From NCBI GenBank assembly GCA_012511245.1, contig JAAZGM010000313.1:1-8462 (forward strand): a stretch of DNA of 8,462 nt. Reading direction: 5' to 3'. This stretch comes from Methanomicrobiales archaeon (GTDB lineage: Archaea; Halobacteriota; Methanomicrobia; Methanomicrobiales; Methanoculleaceae). Positions 1 through 6,011 of this stretch are shown here, piece by piece; positions within the stretch are counted from its first letter, which is position 1, and every line of letters begins with the position of its first letter. Made by a program: the position numbers and the translations under genes. Below the pieces are notes generated by a model. That model was not told the DNA's origin. It did not search any database and saw only the letters and a program-made list of their open reading frames with translations.

Positions 1-49
1 AGAGCAGCAGGGCGATGCAGATCAGCCCTCCACGGCCGGTACCATTCAT
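1..49 (-). CDS. 5' end of an exported protein gene (partial, runs off the left edge)
   Basis: Only 16 codons are inside the window, reading MNGTGRGGLICIALLL from an ATG at 49-47. A GGAAAG purine-rich stretch lies about 8 nt upstream as a possible ribosome binding site. The visible residues are a short charged start followed by a hydrophobic run, as in a signal peptide, so an exported or lipidated product is inferred. The gene sits downstream of a promoter module (113-174) almost identical to the one in front of the lipoprotein gene at 284-769. It may therefore be another member of a tandem family, but the visible peptide is too short to test homology. Function cannot be assigned. Confidence 0.55.
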   Translation of the reverse strand, partial: MNGTGRGGLICIALLL

Positions 50-112
50 GAGTCGCTTTCCTTTCATCTATATTCACCTGCCAGCGCGTCCCGGGACACT
101 GATCCGGGGGCG

Positions 113-174
113 CACGATGGAGACGTCAACGTTCTCCTATAAACCTTTTCTGTCACGATCGTCTACACGTCGGG
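113..174 (-). promoter_or_regulatory. Archaeal promoter module, copy 1
   Basis: Read on the minus strand, this contains CAGAAAAGGTTTATAG: a purine-rich BRE followed by a TTTATA TATA box (complement of 137-143). It fits a start site near 113-118 and a leader of about 65 nt to the ATG at 49. It matches 801-862 at 57 of 62 positions with no gaps. A 38-bp block (137-174) and a 15-bp block (113-127) are both perfect. A GACGT...ATCGTG pattern occurs on both sides of the TATA box, suggesting an operator pair. Confidence 0.7.
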
Positions 175-283
175 GCTTCAGAATAGATCCCGGGCCCAGA
201 AACAGCTGTGGAGGCCGGGAGCGGGCGCCGTGCCGAACGGCAGATACAGGATATCCGCTCCGGCAGGCCCACGTCCGTTCCGG

Positions 284-769
284 TCACCTCTCGCGGACCA
301 CCGATGCGGCGACCTTCGTTATCTCACCCCAGGGGAGGCTCCCTGTCATACAGAAAGATTCGTCGTTCCAGTCCCACCGAAGCCGCCAGAGGGAACCTTC
401 CGAACGGTCGTCGTTATCAAAGACCAACTGGCCCAGAATACCGTCGCCCTGGGCGATCCATTCCTTATCTCCGGAGACCGTCGGGCCAGGGCACGGGGCG
501 TCCGGGGACGAGAGTTTTGTGATCCGGAGGTCGCCGGCGGCGCCGGTGTAGGTGAGCGTGACACTCCCGTCGGGAGGGCAGGTGGCGTTTTCGAAGACGT
601 AGCCCTCGGGGAGGTAGGAGGGCTCGGGGATATCGGGGCCGAAGATCTCGCGGGCCTCGGCAAGTGTTGCCGCGTATTCGGGCGTTATCGCGGCCTGTTC
701 CGTGCCGATGCACCCGGCAACGGCCAGAAGGCAGCAGAGCAGGAGAACCGCGGGAATAGTTTTCTTCAT
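284..769 (-). CDS. Exported lipoprotein, DUF4367-like
   Basis: This 161-residue protein starts at an ATG at 769 preceded by GAGGA (complement of 776-780) at a suitable distance. Residues 1-19 are a lipoprotein signal peptide (MKK plus a leucine-rich core) ending in the lipobox LAVAGC, with Cys20 as the predicted lipidated residue. The mature part holds a YLPEGY motif (52-57), three more cysteines (64, 93, 140) and a C-terminal ITKVAASV segment (150-157). The YLPEGY-plus-terminal-helix pattern recalls small DUF4367-type extracytoplasmic domains, but that family call is from memory and only moderately secure. No catalytic residues are recognisable. It has its own archaeal promoter at 801-862. 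A degenerate copy of its 3' end lies upstream at 951-1004, indicating a past duplication. A role at the cell surface is inferred; the exact function is unknown. Confidence 0.85.
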   Translation of the reverse strand: MKKTIPAVLLLCCLLAVAGCIGTEQAAITPEYAATLAEAREIFGPDIPEPSYLPEGYVFENATCPPDGSVTLTYTGAAGDLRITKLSSPDAPCPGPTVSGDKEWIAQGDGILGQLVFDNDDRSEGSLWRLRWDWNDESFCMTGSLPWGEITKVAASVVRER

Positions 770-800
770 GATGGTTCCTCGGGATACCGATCCCGGTATT

Positions 801-862
801 CACGATGGAGACGTCGACGCACCTCTATAAACCTTTTCTGTCACGATCGTCTACACGTCGGG
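801..862 (-). promoter_or_regulatory. Archaeal promoter module, copy 2, for the lipoprotein gene
   Basis: On the minus strand it reads CAGAAAAGGTTTATAG (BRE plus TATA box, TATA at the complement of 825-831). A start site is expected near 801-806, giving a leader of about 35 nt to the ATG at 769. It is a 57/62 match to 113-174 at an exact 688-bp offset. Bases on the BRE side of the TATA box (up to 862) are perfectly conserved, and so is the GACGTCTCCATCGTG block around the predicted start. The short spacer between them differs at five positions. Confidence 0.75.
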
Positions 863-950
863 TCTTTTCAATCGGCCTCACGCCAAGAACAAAGCCCGGT
901 GGGCCGCGAATCCGGGCCGCGCCGAACGACTGGAATAGGAGCCCACCCGG

Positions 951-1004
951 GCGACCGATGAGGCGATCTCCGTTATCTCGACTACCGGGGCTTTCCTGTC
1001 ATGC
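951..1004 (-). pseudogene. Frameshifted 3' remnant of a second lipoprotein gene copy
   Basis: On the minus strand this stretch decodes as MTGK, then after a one-base shift as VVEITEIASSVARVG. The functional neighbour ends in CMTGSLPWGEITKVAASVVRER. At the DNA level, 954-979 matches 300-325 at 23 of 26 positions. The offset then changes from 654 to 653 at the shared CCTGTCAT, which is the one-base deletion that breaks the frame. Similarity fades upstream, so most of the gene is gone. With the repeated promoter modules, this supports a decayed tandem duplicate. An open frame covering the region (minus strand, 878-1135) does not look like an intact gene. Confidence 0.65.
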
Positions 1005-1061
1005 GGAGGGGGGCATGCGTCCGCCCGCACCCCCTGCGGCCCGAAGAGTCGACTCCCTGCA

Positions 1062-1078
1062 CAGAAATCACTTATAGC
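1062..1078 (+). promoter_or_regulatory. Candidate promoter of the M28 peptidase gene
   Basis: CAGAAATCACTTATAGC has a purine-rich BRE-like part and a TATA-like CTTATAG (1071-1077). A start site about 25 nt downstream would give a leader of roughly 25-30 nt to the ATG at 1127. It is weaker than the minus-strand modules and is called from pattern only. Confidence 0.4.
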
Positions 1079-1126
1079 ACGACGACAAGCTCTTCGATCA
1101 GGAGGGGGGCCTACACCGAGAGAACC

Positions 1127-2857
1127 ATGAGACAATCGTTAATATTGAGGGGCGTCGCCGTGCTCCTGGTGGTGCTCGCCGGGATCGCGCCGGCGACCGC
1201 ATTCGACGGCCTCACGGCCGATCCCGTTTGGATCGAGGAGACGACCTATGACCTCTGCACGTTCGAACGGGCACTGGGGTCAGAAGAGCGAACTGCAGCG
1301 GCTACCTATATCGCCAACGCGATGGAAGAGCGCGGGCTCTCGGTCGGCACCGGGAGGTTTTCATACAGCAACTGCTACTTCGACCCGCCGCTTGCCCTCT
1401 CCTCGAATATCATCGGCGTAAGGGAGGGGGCGAACGACCGGATCGTCGTCATCTCCGCACACTACGACACCGCCGTCCCGAGGACACCCGGTGCCGACGA
1501 CAACGCCGCGGGCGTCGCGACGATGCTCGAGGTCGCCCGGGTCCTCAACGGCACCCCCCTGAACCGGACGGTCTACTTCATCGCTTTCGGCGGCGAGGAG
1601 ACCGGGCTTGAAGGGAGCACGCGGTGGCTCGCCGACAACCCGGACCTCCACGACCGGATCGTCGCCGCGATAAACCTCGACTGCGTCGCCTCCGGGGACC
1701 GGCTGCTGGCGACGACGCTCCCCCAGCACCGCTGGATCCTTGACGCGCTCCCGCCGTCGGCATGCCTTGAGGAGACACCGGCGGGGCTGCTTGATGCTGC
1801 ACGGGGAGATGAACTCGCTTTCCGTGCCGCGGGGATACCGACGATCCGGCTCTACGAGCGCGACAGTTATGCGATCATCCATACCCCCGACGACCGGCCG
1901 GAGAGGCTCAACTACACCCTTGCCGCGGAGTGCGCACGGATCGTCGCCGGGACGGTTGTGGGGATCGACGTGGCCGGAGAAGCCCCGCAGGTCGATCTCA
2001 GGATTGAGGATGGGACGGTCAGTTTCAGAGCATCGGGCGATACGTCGGTCGAGGTGATCGTCGACGGCACCAGCCTCGGGGTGCTGCCGTCCGGGTCGGT
2101 CACCCTCCCGGGAGGAACCCACGTCGTGCAGGCGATCGCCTACGGCCCCACCGGGGAGAAAGGGGTTGCGACCGCCATGGGAGAGGGGGTGGAGATCGCG
2201 CCGCCGGCCGTATCGGGAAGCGGTATCACCATCCCCTGGGGGAGTAGAGCCGAATCAGGCACAGGATCTCCGATTCTGCTCACCTTCCCGGCCATCCCGC
2301 TCTCTTACCGCCTCGACCGGTCCGAAGGGGTTGTCCGGGTCGACGGCTACCTCGACGGAGTCCTGATCCGGGATCTCGAGGACGGCCATGCAGCGATCCC
2401 GATCCCGGGACTACACTCCTTCACGGTCGCGGCATACGGGGCCGATGGTACAGCCCTCGGGGTCGACCGGGCCGACTTCTCGTTGTGGAGCGCCCAGATG
2501 GTCGAACTCGACGGCGGGCTCCTGCAGGTCGATGAGGCCGGCGGGGTTGCCTGTTCCGCGTCGGCCCGCACCTACACCTACAACTACACCCCCGGCGAGC
2601 ACTACCGTATTACAGTGGGATGCGACTACCGGGACACCGCGAACGTGTTCCTGCAGACGGCGGAGTTCCGGGTCGACGGCCCCGGCGGCCTGAAGTATGA
2701 ACGGCGCCTCCCTGATCTGCCGATCTTCAATGATTCCCGGCGAGAGGAGATCGGATTCTGGCTGGAGCCGGAGGGGCCGGGCACCTATGACTGGATTATC
2801 TTCTGCAGCGAGGGCGATCGGGAGGCTACGGAGACCGGGAGCCGCGTCCTCCGGTAA
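1127..2857 (+). CDS. Secreted M28-family zinc aminopeptidase with C-terminal Ig-like domains
   Basis: The protein has 576 residues from the ATG at 1127. The frame is open further upstream, but this start directly precedes a good signal peptide (hydrophobic 8-20, cleavage after ATA at 23-25) and follows GGAGG (1101-1105) and a closer GAGAG. The M28 two-zinc site is complete: His112 in AHYD, Asp124/Asp125 in GADDN, the GEE motif with Glu157 (general base) and Glu158, Asp185 in NLDC, and His252 in IHTPDD. It should release N-terminal amino acids from peptides outside the cell. Residues about 288-350 and 395-450 look like two copies of an Ig-like unit, each with a VDG motif and ending in an AYG-x-x-G motif. 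They are followed by a third region (about 458-576) not recognised. Five N-X-S/T sequons are visible (for example NGT 141-143, NYT 262-264). The exact substrate is unknown. Confidence 0.93.
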   Translation: MRQSLILRGVAVLLVVLAGIAPATAFDGLTADPVWIEETTYDLCTFERALGSEERTAAATYIANAMEERGLSVGTGRFSYSNCYFDPPLALSSNIIGVREGANDRIVVISAHYDTAVPRTPGADDNAAGVATMLEVARVLNGTPLNRTVYFIAFGGEETGLEGSTRWLADNPDLHDRIVAAINLDCVASGDRLLATTLPQHRWILDALPPSACLEETPAGLLDAARGDELAFRAAGIPTIRLYERDSYAIIHTPDDRPERLNYTLAAECARIVAGTVVGIDVAGEAPQVDLRIEDGTVSFRASGDTSVEVIVDGTSLGVLPSGSVTLPGGTHVVQAIAYGPTGEKGVATAMGEGVEIAPPAVSGSGITIPWGSRAESGTGSPILLTFPAIPLSYRLDRSEGVVRVDGYLDGVLIRDLEDGHAAIPIPGLHSFTVAAYGADGTALGVDRADFSLWSAQMVELDGGLLQVDEAGGVACSASARTYTYNYTPGEHYRITVGCDYRDTANVFLQTAEFRVDGPGGLKYERRLPDLPIFNDSRREEIGFWLEPEGPGTYDWIIFCSEGDREATETGSRVLR

Positions 2858-2935
2858 CCCGGCGGCATTCGCCCCGGATTCGGGGGCTGATGCCGGACAG
2901 TCCAGCACTCCGGGCGGGGCCGGGATCACACGGAT

Positions 2936-2957
2936 GCGCCGGTGGCCCCTCCGGCGC
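2936..2957. terminator. GC-rich hairpin between convergent genes
   Basis: GCGCCGG (2936-2942) and CCGGCGC (2951-2957) form a perfect 7-bp stem with an 8-nt loop. It lies between the stop of the M28 gene and the stop of the minus-strand fragment at 2957. There is no T tract, so a terminator role is only plausible. A second weaker GC-rich inverted repeat lies around 2871-2887. Confidence 0.35.
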
Positions 2958-3538
2958 TAAGTCCTCCCCGGCCCCATAATGTCCATCAGGCTCTTTGCGG
3001 GACCGGCGAGCCGGTGCAGGCCACGGAAGACGTCGTCTCGCCCGTTGTAGACGACGTGTACGACCTTCTGCTCCCCACCGATCTCGACGGTCCCGACCTG
3101 CTCAATGACGAGCGACGTCGGGCCGCACCGGACCGTCCCGAGGATCATGTCGCCGCCGACCGTGAACGCGGCGGACCTCCCGGGATCCCCTGCGACCGTC
3201 CCCTCGAAGAACCACATGCGGGGCGGGGCGACTTCAAACGTGCCCGTCTCGTTCTTGACGAAGGCCCGGGCGCCTTCGACGATGGGGCCCGGCACCGGTT
3301 CGAGGTCGAGCACGAACTCCCGGCCGGGGAGCCGGAGCGTCACCGGGCTCTCTGAACCCGCGTCGGCGACGAGCGCCGCCGGGGGGGCGGTCACGAGGTC
3401 GTAGTTCCGGAGGGGCGGAAGGTTGGTGAGGTTCGACCGCGGGGCCGGCGGGACCGGGGCGAAGTATTCCGGGCCGGCCGTGGCAACTTGGCCCGAAGTC
3501 ACAGGCAATCGTATAGACAGGATGAAAAAAATTGGCAA
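2957..3538 (-). pseudogene. Truncated secreted metallopeptidase-like propeptide fragment
   Basis: The open frame is 193 codons long, with a TTG at 3538-3536 as its only upstream start candidate. From about residue 20 onward it is GC-rich native sequence: LRLPGREFVLDLEP, then a segment resembling MWFFEGTVAGDPGRSAAFTV, then ending in VVYNGRDDVFRG. This order resembles the propeptide of secreted M12/reprolysin-like metallopeptidases (recollection of the family pattern, not a search). No HExxH zinc motif exists, so the catalytic part is absent and the frame stops at TAG 2957-2959. The N-terminal 19 or so residues (PIFFILSIRLPVTSGQ) are encoded by AT-rich DNA and the 14-bp repeat at 3488-3501. The native signal peptide has therefore been replaced at a junction. 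It is most likely a relic, although a small secreted product cannot be excluded because the short start is hydrophobic. Confidence 0.6.
3484..3501 (+). repeat. Left boundary repeat of the AT-rich segment
   Basis: TTGGCCCGAAGTCA (3488-3501) is the exact reverse complement of 5719-5732. In direct orientation, CAACTTGGCCCGAAGT (3484-3499) also matches 5730-5745 at 15 of 16 bases. The GC-rich, native-looking sequence ends here and AT-rich sequence begins just inside. No clear target-site duplication is seen in the bases immediately outside the two repeats. Confidence 0.7.
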
Positions 3539-3566
3539 AAAAATAACAAGCCACCATTGTTATTTT
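3537..3566 (-). terminator. Bacterial-type intrinsic terminator of the OLD-family gene
   Basis: AAAATAACAA (3540-3549) and TTGTTATTTT (3557-3566) form a perfect 10-bp stem with a 7-nt loop. On the minus strand the stem runs into seven consecutive T (complement of 3537-3543). It begins about 12 nt after the stop codon at 3579-3581. Archaeal termination needs only T tracts, so the stem is a feature more typical of a bacterial donor. Confidence 0.7.
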
Positions 3567-3578
3567 GATATTGTGAAA

Positions 3579-5603
3579 TTATTTTAACGCCTTATTAATC
3601 ATATCAACAAGTTTCTTGCAGTGTTCTTGCTCTTCATCAGTTAAATCAGAAAAGTTATTCCCTCTTGTCCAGCGAAGGAATGCTTTCGCAAGTTGATATT
3701 TTGAAAAACCCTTGATCTCCGTCGTAAAAATGTCAACAATCGGTCTGCTTTTTTGCTTATCCGCAACCGCTTTTACGTTCCACTTTAATTCATCATTTGC
3801 TATTGCTATCAACGTTTCTCTAAATAAATCTTCTATCTCTGGCTTGCTAACAGAACCGGAATAGATATCTTTGGTTCTCAGTATCCGCTTATTCCCAAGG
3901 GCATTTACTAAAGTTTCTTGGGTTGCGGCATTGTCGCCTTCGGTATCAGAATCCAGTAAAGCTGCTACTTTCAAACTTTGAGCATGTAATATTGTTGCGT
4001 AATATACTACTTTGCCGGCGCTATTTGCAGGATTAAGCGATATTTTTTCATCAATTTGTGGCAAGCCAACTTCTGTGCACAACTCAGAAACAGCTTCAAC
4101 ATACCAATAATCAGTAAGTCCTTCAAGGACAAGATTCTTTTTATGAAAAAACAAGGTTTGAGCCAGATCATATCCAAGTGCTTCTTGCAGTGGTAAAAGT
4201 GCTGCAGAATCACTTGCCGTCACAGAAGTATGTACAATCGTTCCGGCTTCACGCGTTTCCATCTCCACAACGCGAACCAAATCAAGTTCATTAGGGCCTA
4301 CCAAAAAAGGTGAATGTGTTGTGTAAATGGTTTGATTACTCTCGCTTAATCGAGAAAGGGTTTCCCGAAACTCGGCTTGTTTAAGTCCATGTAAACTTAA
4401 TCCTGGTTCGTCCAATAAGAGAATAGTATTTTTATGCTTATCAGACGCTTCTGCAAAGAAAACAACAAAGAATGATACCAGCCATTGAAACCCTTCAGAC
4501 CGTTGATCAAGTTCTACTTCAACACCTAACGAATCTTCAACAACCACTTTCAGATATTGCCCGTCCGCATCAACCCGAAGCTTGTTCGCTTCTGGCTTAT
4601 TCGGGTTAGGGTTCCATACTCGGGTTATTTCTTTCGTCAATCGAATACTGGCAGCATTTAACCTGTAATTTCTATCGTCTAAAACATCCTTATACTTCTG
4701 CACCTCAGCAGGTGTTGAATTAGCGGGAACTGCTTTACCGGCTTTTGAAAGGTCCGCTGCAGAGAATTTTAATAATTTTAACAAACAGAGATTACCATAA
4801 TCATATTGGTCATCATCCAAAACTCCAGACGATACCCTTTGGGTAAGATGCTCAAGATGAATAGAGGGCTTTACTCTAAAATAATTACTGAAAAGAACAA
4901 ATGTGGGTAAAAAAGCTTTGCACCTCTCCATAGCTTTTGCGCGGTTGATGATCAAATTAAATTTAGCTTTTAGCTCATCAAAGCGAGACTCTTCCTCACT
5001 ACCTTCAGTAACATAACTAAAATATTTATCCATCCATTTAATAATAGAATCAGCATCTTCAGTCGATATGTAAATTTTTGTGGTATATTCCTTAACGTGA
5101 CTATTTAGATCGGTCAATACGGGCGACGCCTGCTCTTGAGTTAATGAGTCTTCAACTCGATAATTTTTATCAATATGAGCAGCTAGTCGTTTGATATCTT
5201 TTTCAATGTCTGCATAAGTTAATTGTTGCGGTGCATTCTCAAGACGATACCAACTCTTGTTGTTTAGGTATCTTCCAGCAACAAAAATTATATCTCCATA
5301 CCCCTCCGGTAAATCCTCTTTTTCTTCATCATTTAACGAAAAATGCCCCTCAACCACGGTGAAGTCGTCTTGGTTAATGCCATGATTTGATATATCTTCA
5401 TCATACTTTGAACGAGGATAATCTCGCAAGGGATTAAATAATGCAGTTCCTTTGGGCGGATTGAGTTTTTGTAATGCTTGCAAAATTGCGGTTTTTCCAG
5501 CTTCATTTGGGCCAACAAGAATTGTCTTAAATTCTTCTATATCAAAACATCCAGTATCGATAATGCTACGATATCCCTTCACTCGTGCTTTAATCAATCG
5601 CAT
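3579..5603 (-). CDS. OLD-family ATP-dependent nuclease (AAA ATPase plus TOPRIM)
   Basis: The ATG at 5603 gives 674 residues. A GTG two codons upstream is possible, but GGGAG sits about 8 nt before the ATG and too close to the GTG. The N-terminal ABC-type ATPase has Walker A GPNEAGKT (31-38), a signature-like SEGFQW (369-374), Walker B ILLLDEP (394-400) and an H-loop THSPF (His430). A helical insert (about 90-290) separates the halves. The C-terminal TOPRIM domain shows the glutamate in VLEGLTD (Glu494) and the DSD motif (551-553) that bind metal. Such proteins are nucleases often acting in anti-phage defence. Class 2 OLD (GajA) pairs with a UvrD-like helicase, but no helicase or reverse transcriptase gene lies nearby, so this looks like a stand-alone OLD. 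Its AT-rich composition contrasts with all neighbours, implying transfer. The defence role is inferred. Confidence 0.9.
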   Translation of the reverse strand: MRLIKARVKGYRSIIDTGCFDIEEFKTILVGPNEAGKTAILQALQKLNPPKGTALFNPLRDYPRSKYDEDISNHGINQDDFTVVEGHFSLNDEEKEDLPEGYGDIIFVAGRYLNNKSWYRLENAPQQLTYADIEKDIKRLAAHIDKNYRVEDSLTQEQASPVLTDLNSHVKEYTTKIYISTEDADSIIKWMDKYFSYVTEGSEEESRFDELKAKFNLIINRAKAMERCKAFLPTFVLFSNYFRVKPSIHLEHLTQRVSSGVLDDDQYDYGNLCLLKLLKFSAADLSKAGKAVPANSTPAEVQKYKDVLDDRNYRLNAASIRLTKEITRVWNPNPNKPEANKLRVDADGQYLKVVVEDSLGVEVELDQRSEGFQWLVSFFVVFFAEASDKHKNTILLLDEPGLSLHGLKQAEFRETLSRLSESNQTIYTTHSPFLVGPNELDLVRVVEMETREAGTIVHTSVTASDSAALLPLQEALGYDLAQTLFFHKKNLVLEGLTDYWYVEAVSELCTEVGLPQIDEKISLNPANSAGKVVYYATILHAQSLKVAALLDSDTEGDNAATQETLVNALGNKRILRTKDIYSGSVSKPEIEDLFRETLIAIANDELKWNVKAVADKQKSRPIVDIFTTEIKGFSKYQLAKAFLRWTRGNNFSDLTDEEQEHCKKLVDMINKALK

Positions 5604-5632
5604 GATCACCGCTCCCTCACAGTGTTATTCTT

Positions 5633-5680
5633 ACAAATAATAATATAGTTCTGACACTATTTGTAGATATTTTTTAACTC
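5633..5680 (-). promoter_or_regulatory. Candidate promoter/operator of the OLD-family gene
   Basis: On the minus strand a TATA-like TTAAAAAATATC (complement of 5666-5677) lies upstream of the gene, compatible with a start site near 5645 and a leader of about 40 nt. Overlapping the predicted start is a nested inverted repeat: ACAAATA (5633-5639) with TATTTGT (5658-5664), and inside it ATAGT (5645-5649) with ACTAT (5656-5660). It could be a repressor site or a leader hairpin. The AT-rich context makes chance matches likely. Confidence 0.35.
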
Positions 5681-5718
5681 ATATCCGAAAATCATAAAAC
5701 GAGCCAGTACCCAAAGAA

Positions 5719-5745
5719 TGACTTCGGGCCAACTTGGCTCGAAGT
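5719..5745. repeat. Right boundary repeat and 25-bp imperfect palindrome
   Basis: TGACTTCGGGCCAA (5719-5732) is the inverted partner of 3488-3501. The 25 bases 5721-5745 form a palindrome with a single central C (5733). The arms ACTTCGGGCCAA and TTGGCTCGAAGT pair at 11 of 12 positions. It begins two bases past the stop codon of the minus-strand frame at 5748-6011, so it could also form a hairpin at the end of that transcript, though only a weak CATTCTTT follows. Confidence 0.7.
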
Positions 5746-5747
5746 GG

Positions 5748-6011
5748 TTATCTGTCCTTTTCTATATTTTTATCGGGGGCAGGGTGGGCGGCGTTGTCCT
5801 TTGCAGCCTGTTCCGTACCCTCGGCAAGCCGGGCGGCAATTGGCTTCTTTTCGGCTCTTTTCTGTGCAGTGTGGGTCTTGCTATCCATAACTTTTTCATA
5901 ACGCTCGGAAAGCTGTGTGTCGGTAACAAACTCCTTTTTAACAAAAGAACCGAAGTCGGGATACCACCATGTAAGCCGCCTTATATCAGGGATACGATTG
6001 GATTGCTCCCA
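5748..6011 (-). pseudogene. Foreign-looking protein tail without a start codon
   Basis: The minus strand is open for 87 codons between TAA (6012-6014) and TAA (5748-5750), with no ATG before codon 42. The translation looks like real protein: an aromatic WWYPDFGSFVKKEFVTDTQ segment (15-33), then ERYEKVMDS, then a charged, Ala/Lys-rich tail (IAARLAEGTEQAAKDNAA) ending in a low-complexity basic/acidic stretch. Competing frames give arginine/proline-rich noise. The style recalls C-termini of proteins carried on Firmicutes integrative conjugative elements (for example YodL/DUF4316-type accessory proteins), but this is memory and not a database match. The body of the gene is missing, so it is read as a 3' fragment brought in by recombination. 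It ends two bases before the palindrome at 5721-5745. Confidence 0.5.

Larger units (their letters stand above)
3488..5732. mobile_element. Candidate repeat-bounded, AT-rich cassette carrying an OLD-family nuclease
   Basis: This segment of about 2.2 kb is visibly richer in A and T than the genes on either side. It contains a single long gene with its own promoter and terminator and is bounded by 14-bp perfect inverted repeats. It contains no transposase, integrase or recombinase, so it could only move with help from elsewhere, or it may be a remnant left by recombination. The lack of a target-site duplication and the palindromic form of the right end leave the mechanism open. Confidence 0.35.

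Noticed and set aside
230..961. A 243-codon plus-strand open frame across the lipoprotein gene and its promoter
   Set aside because: It is antisense to a gene with a clear lipobox and ribosome binding site, and it runs through two archaeal promoter elements; the translation is low-quality Arg/Gly-rich sequence.
878..1135. A minus-strand 85-codon frame as an intact gene
   Set aside because: Only its VVEITEIASSVARVG part has meaning, as a frameshifted relic of the lipoprotein; the rest is noise and it overlaps the M28 start.
1361..2122. A 253-codon minus-strand open frame inside the M28 gene
   Set aside because: It is rich in Arg, Asp and Gly with no domain pattern and lies antisense to a gene with a complete catalytic motif set; GC-rich DNA commonly leaves such frames open.
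3579..5603. A Gabija (GajA/GajB) two-gene system
   Set aside because: No UvrD-like helicase gene lies on either side; the gene can only be called a stand-alone OLD-family nuclease.
3488..5732. A conventional insertion sequence
   Set aside because: There is no transposase and no target-site duplication; the OLD-family protein has ATPase and TOPRIM motifs, not a transposase fold.
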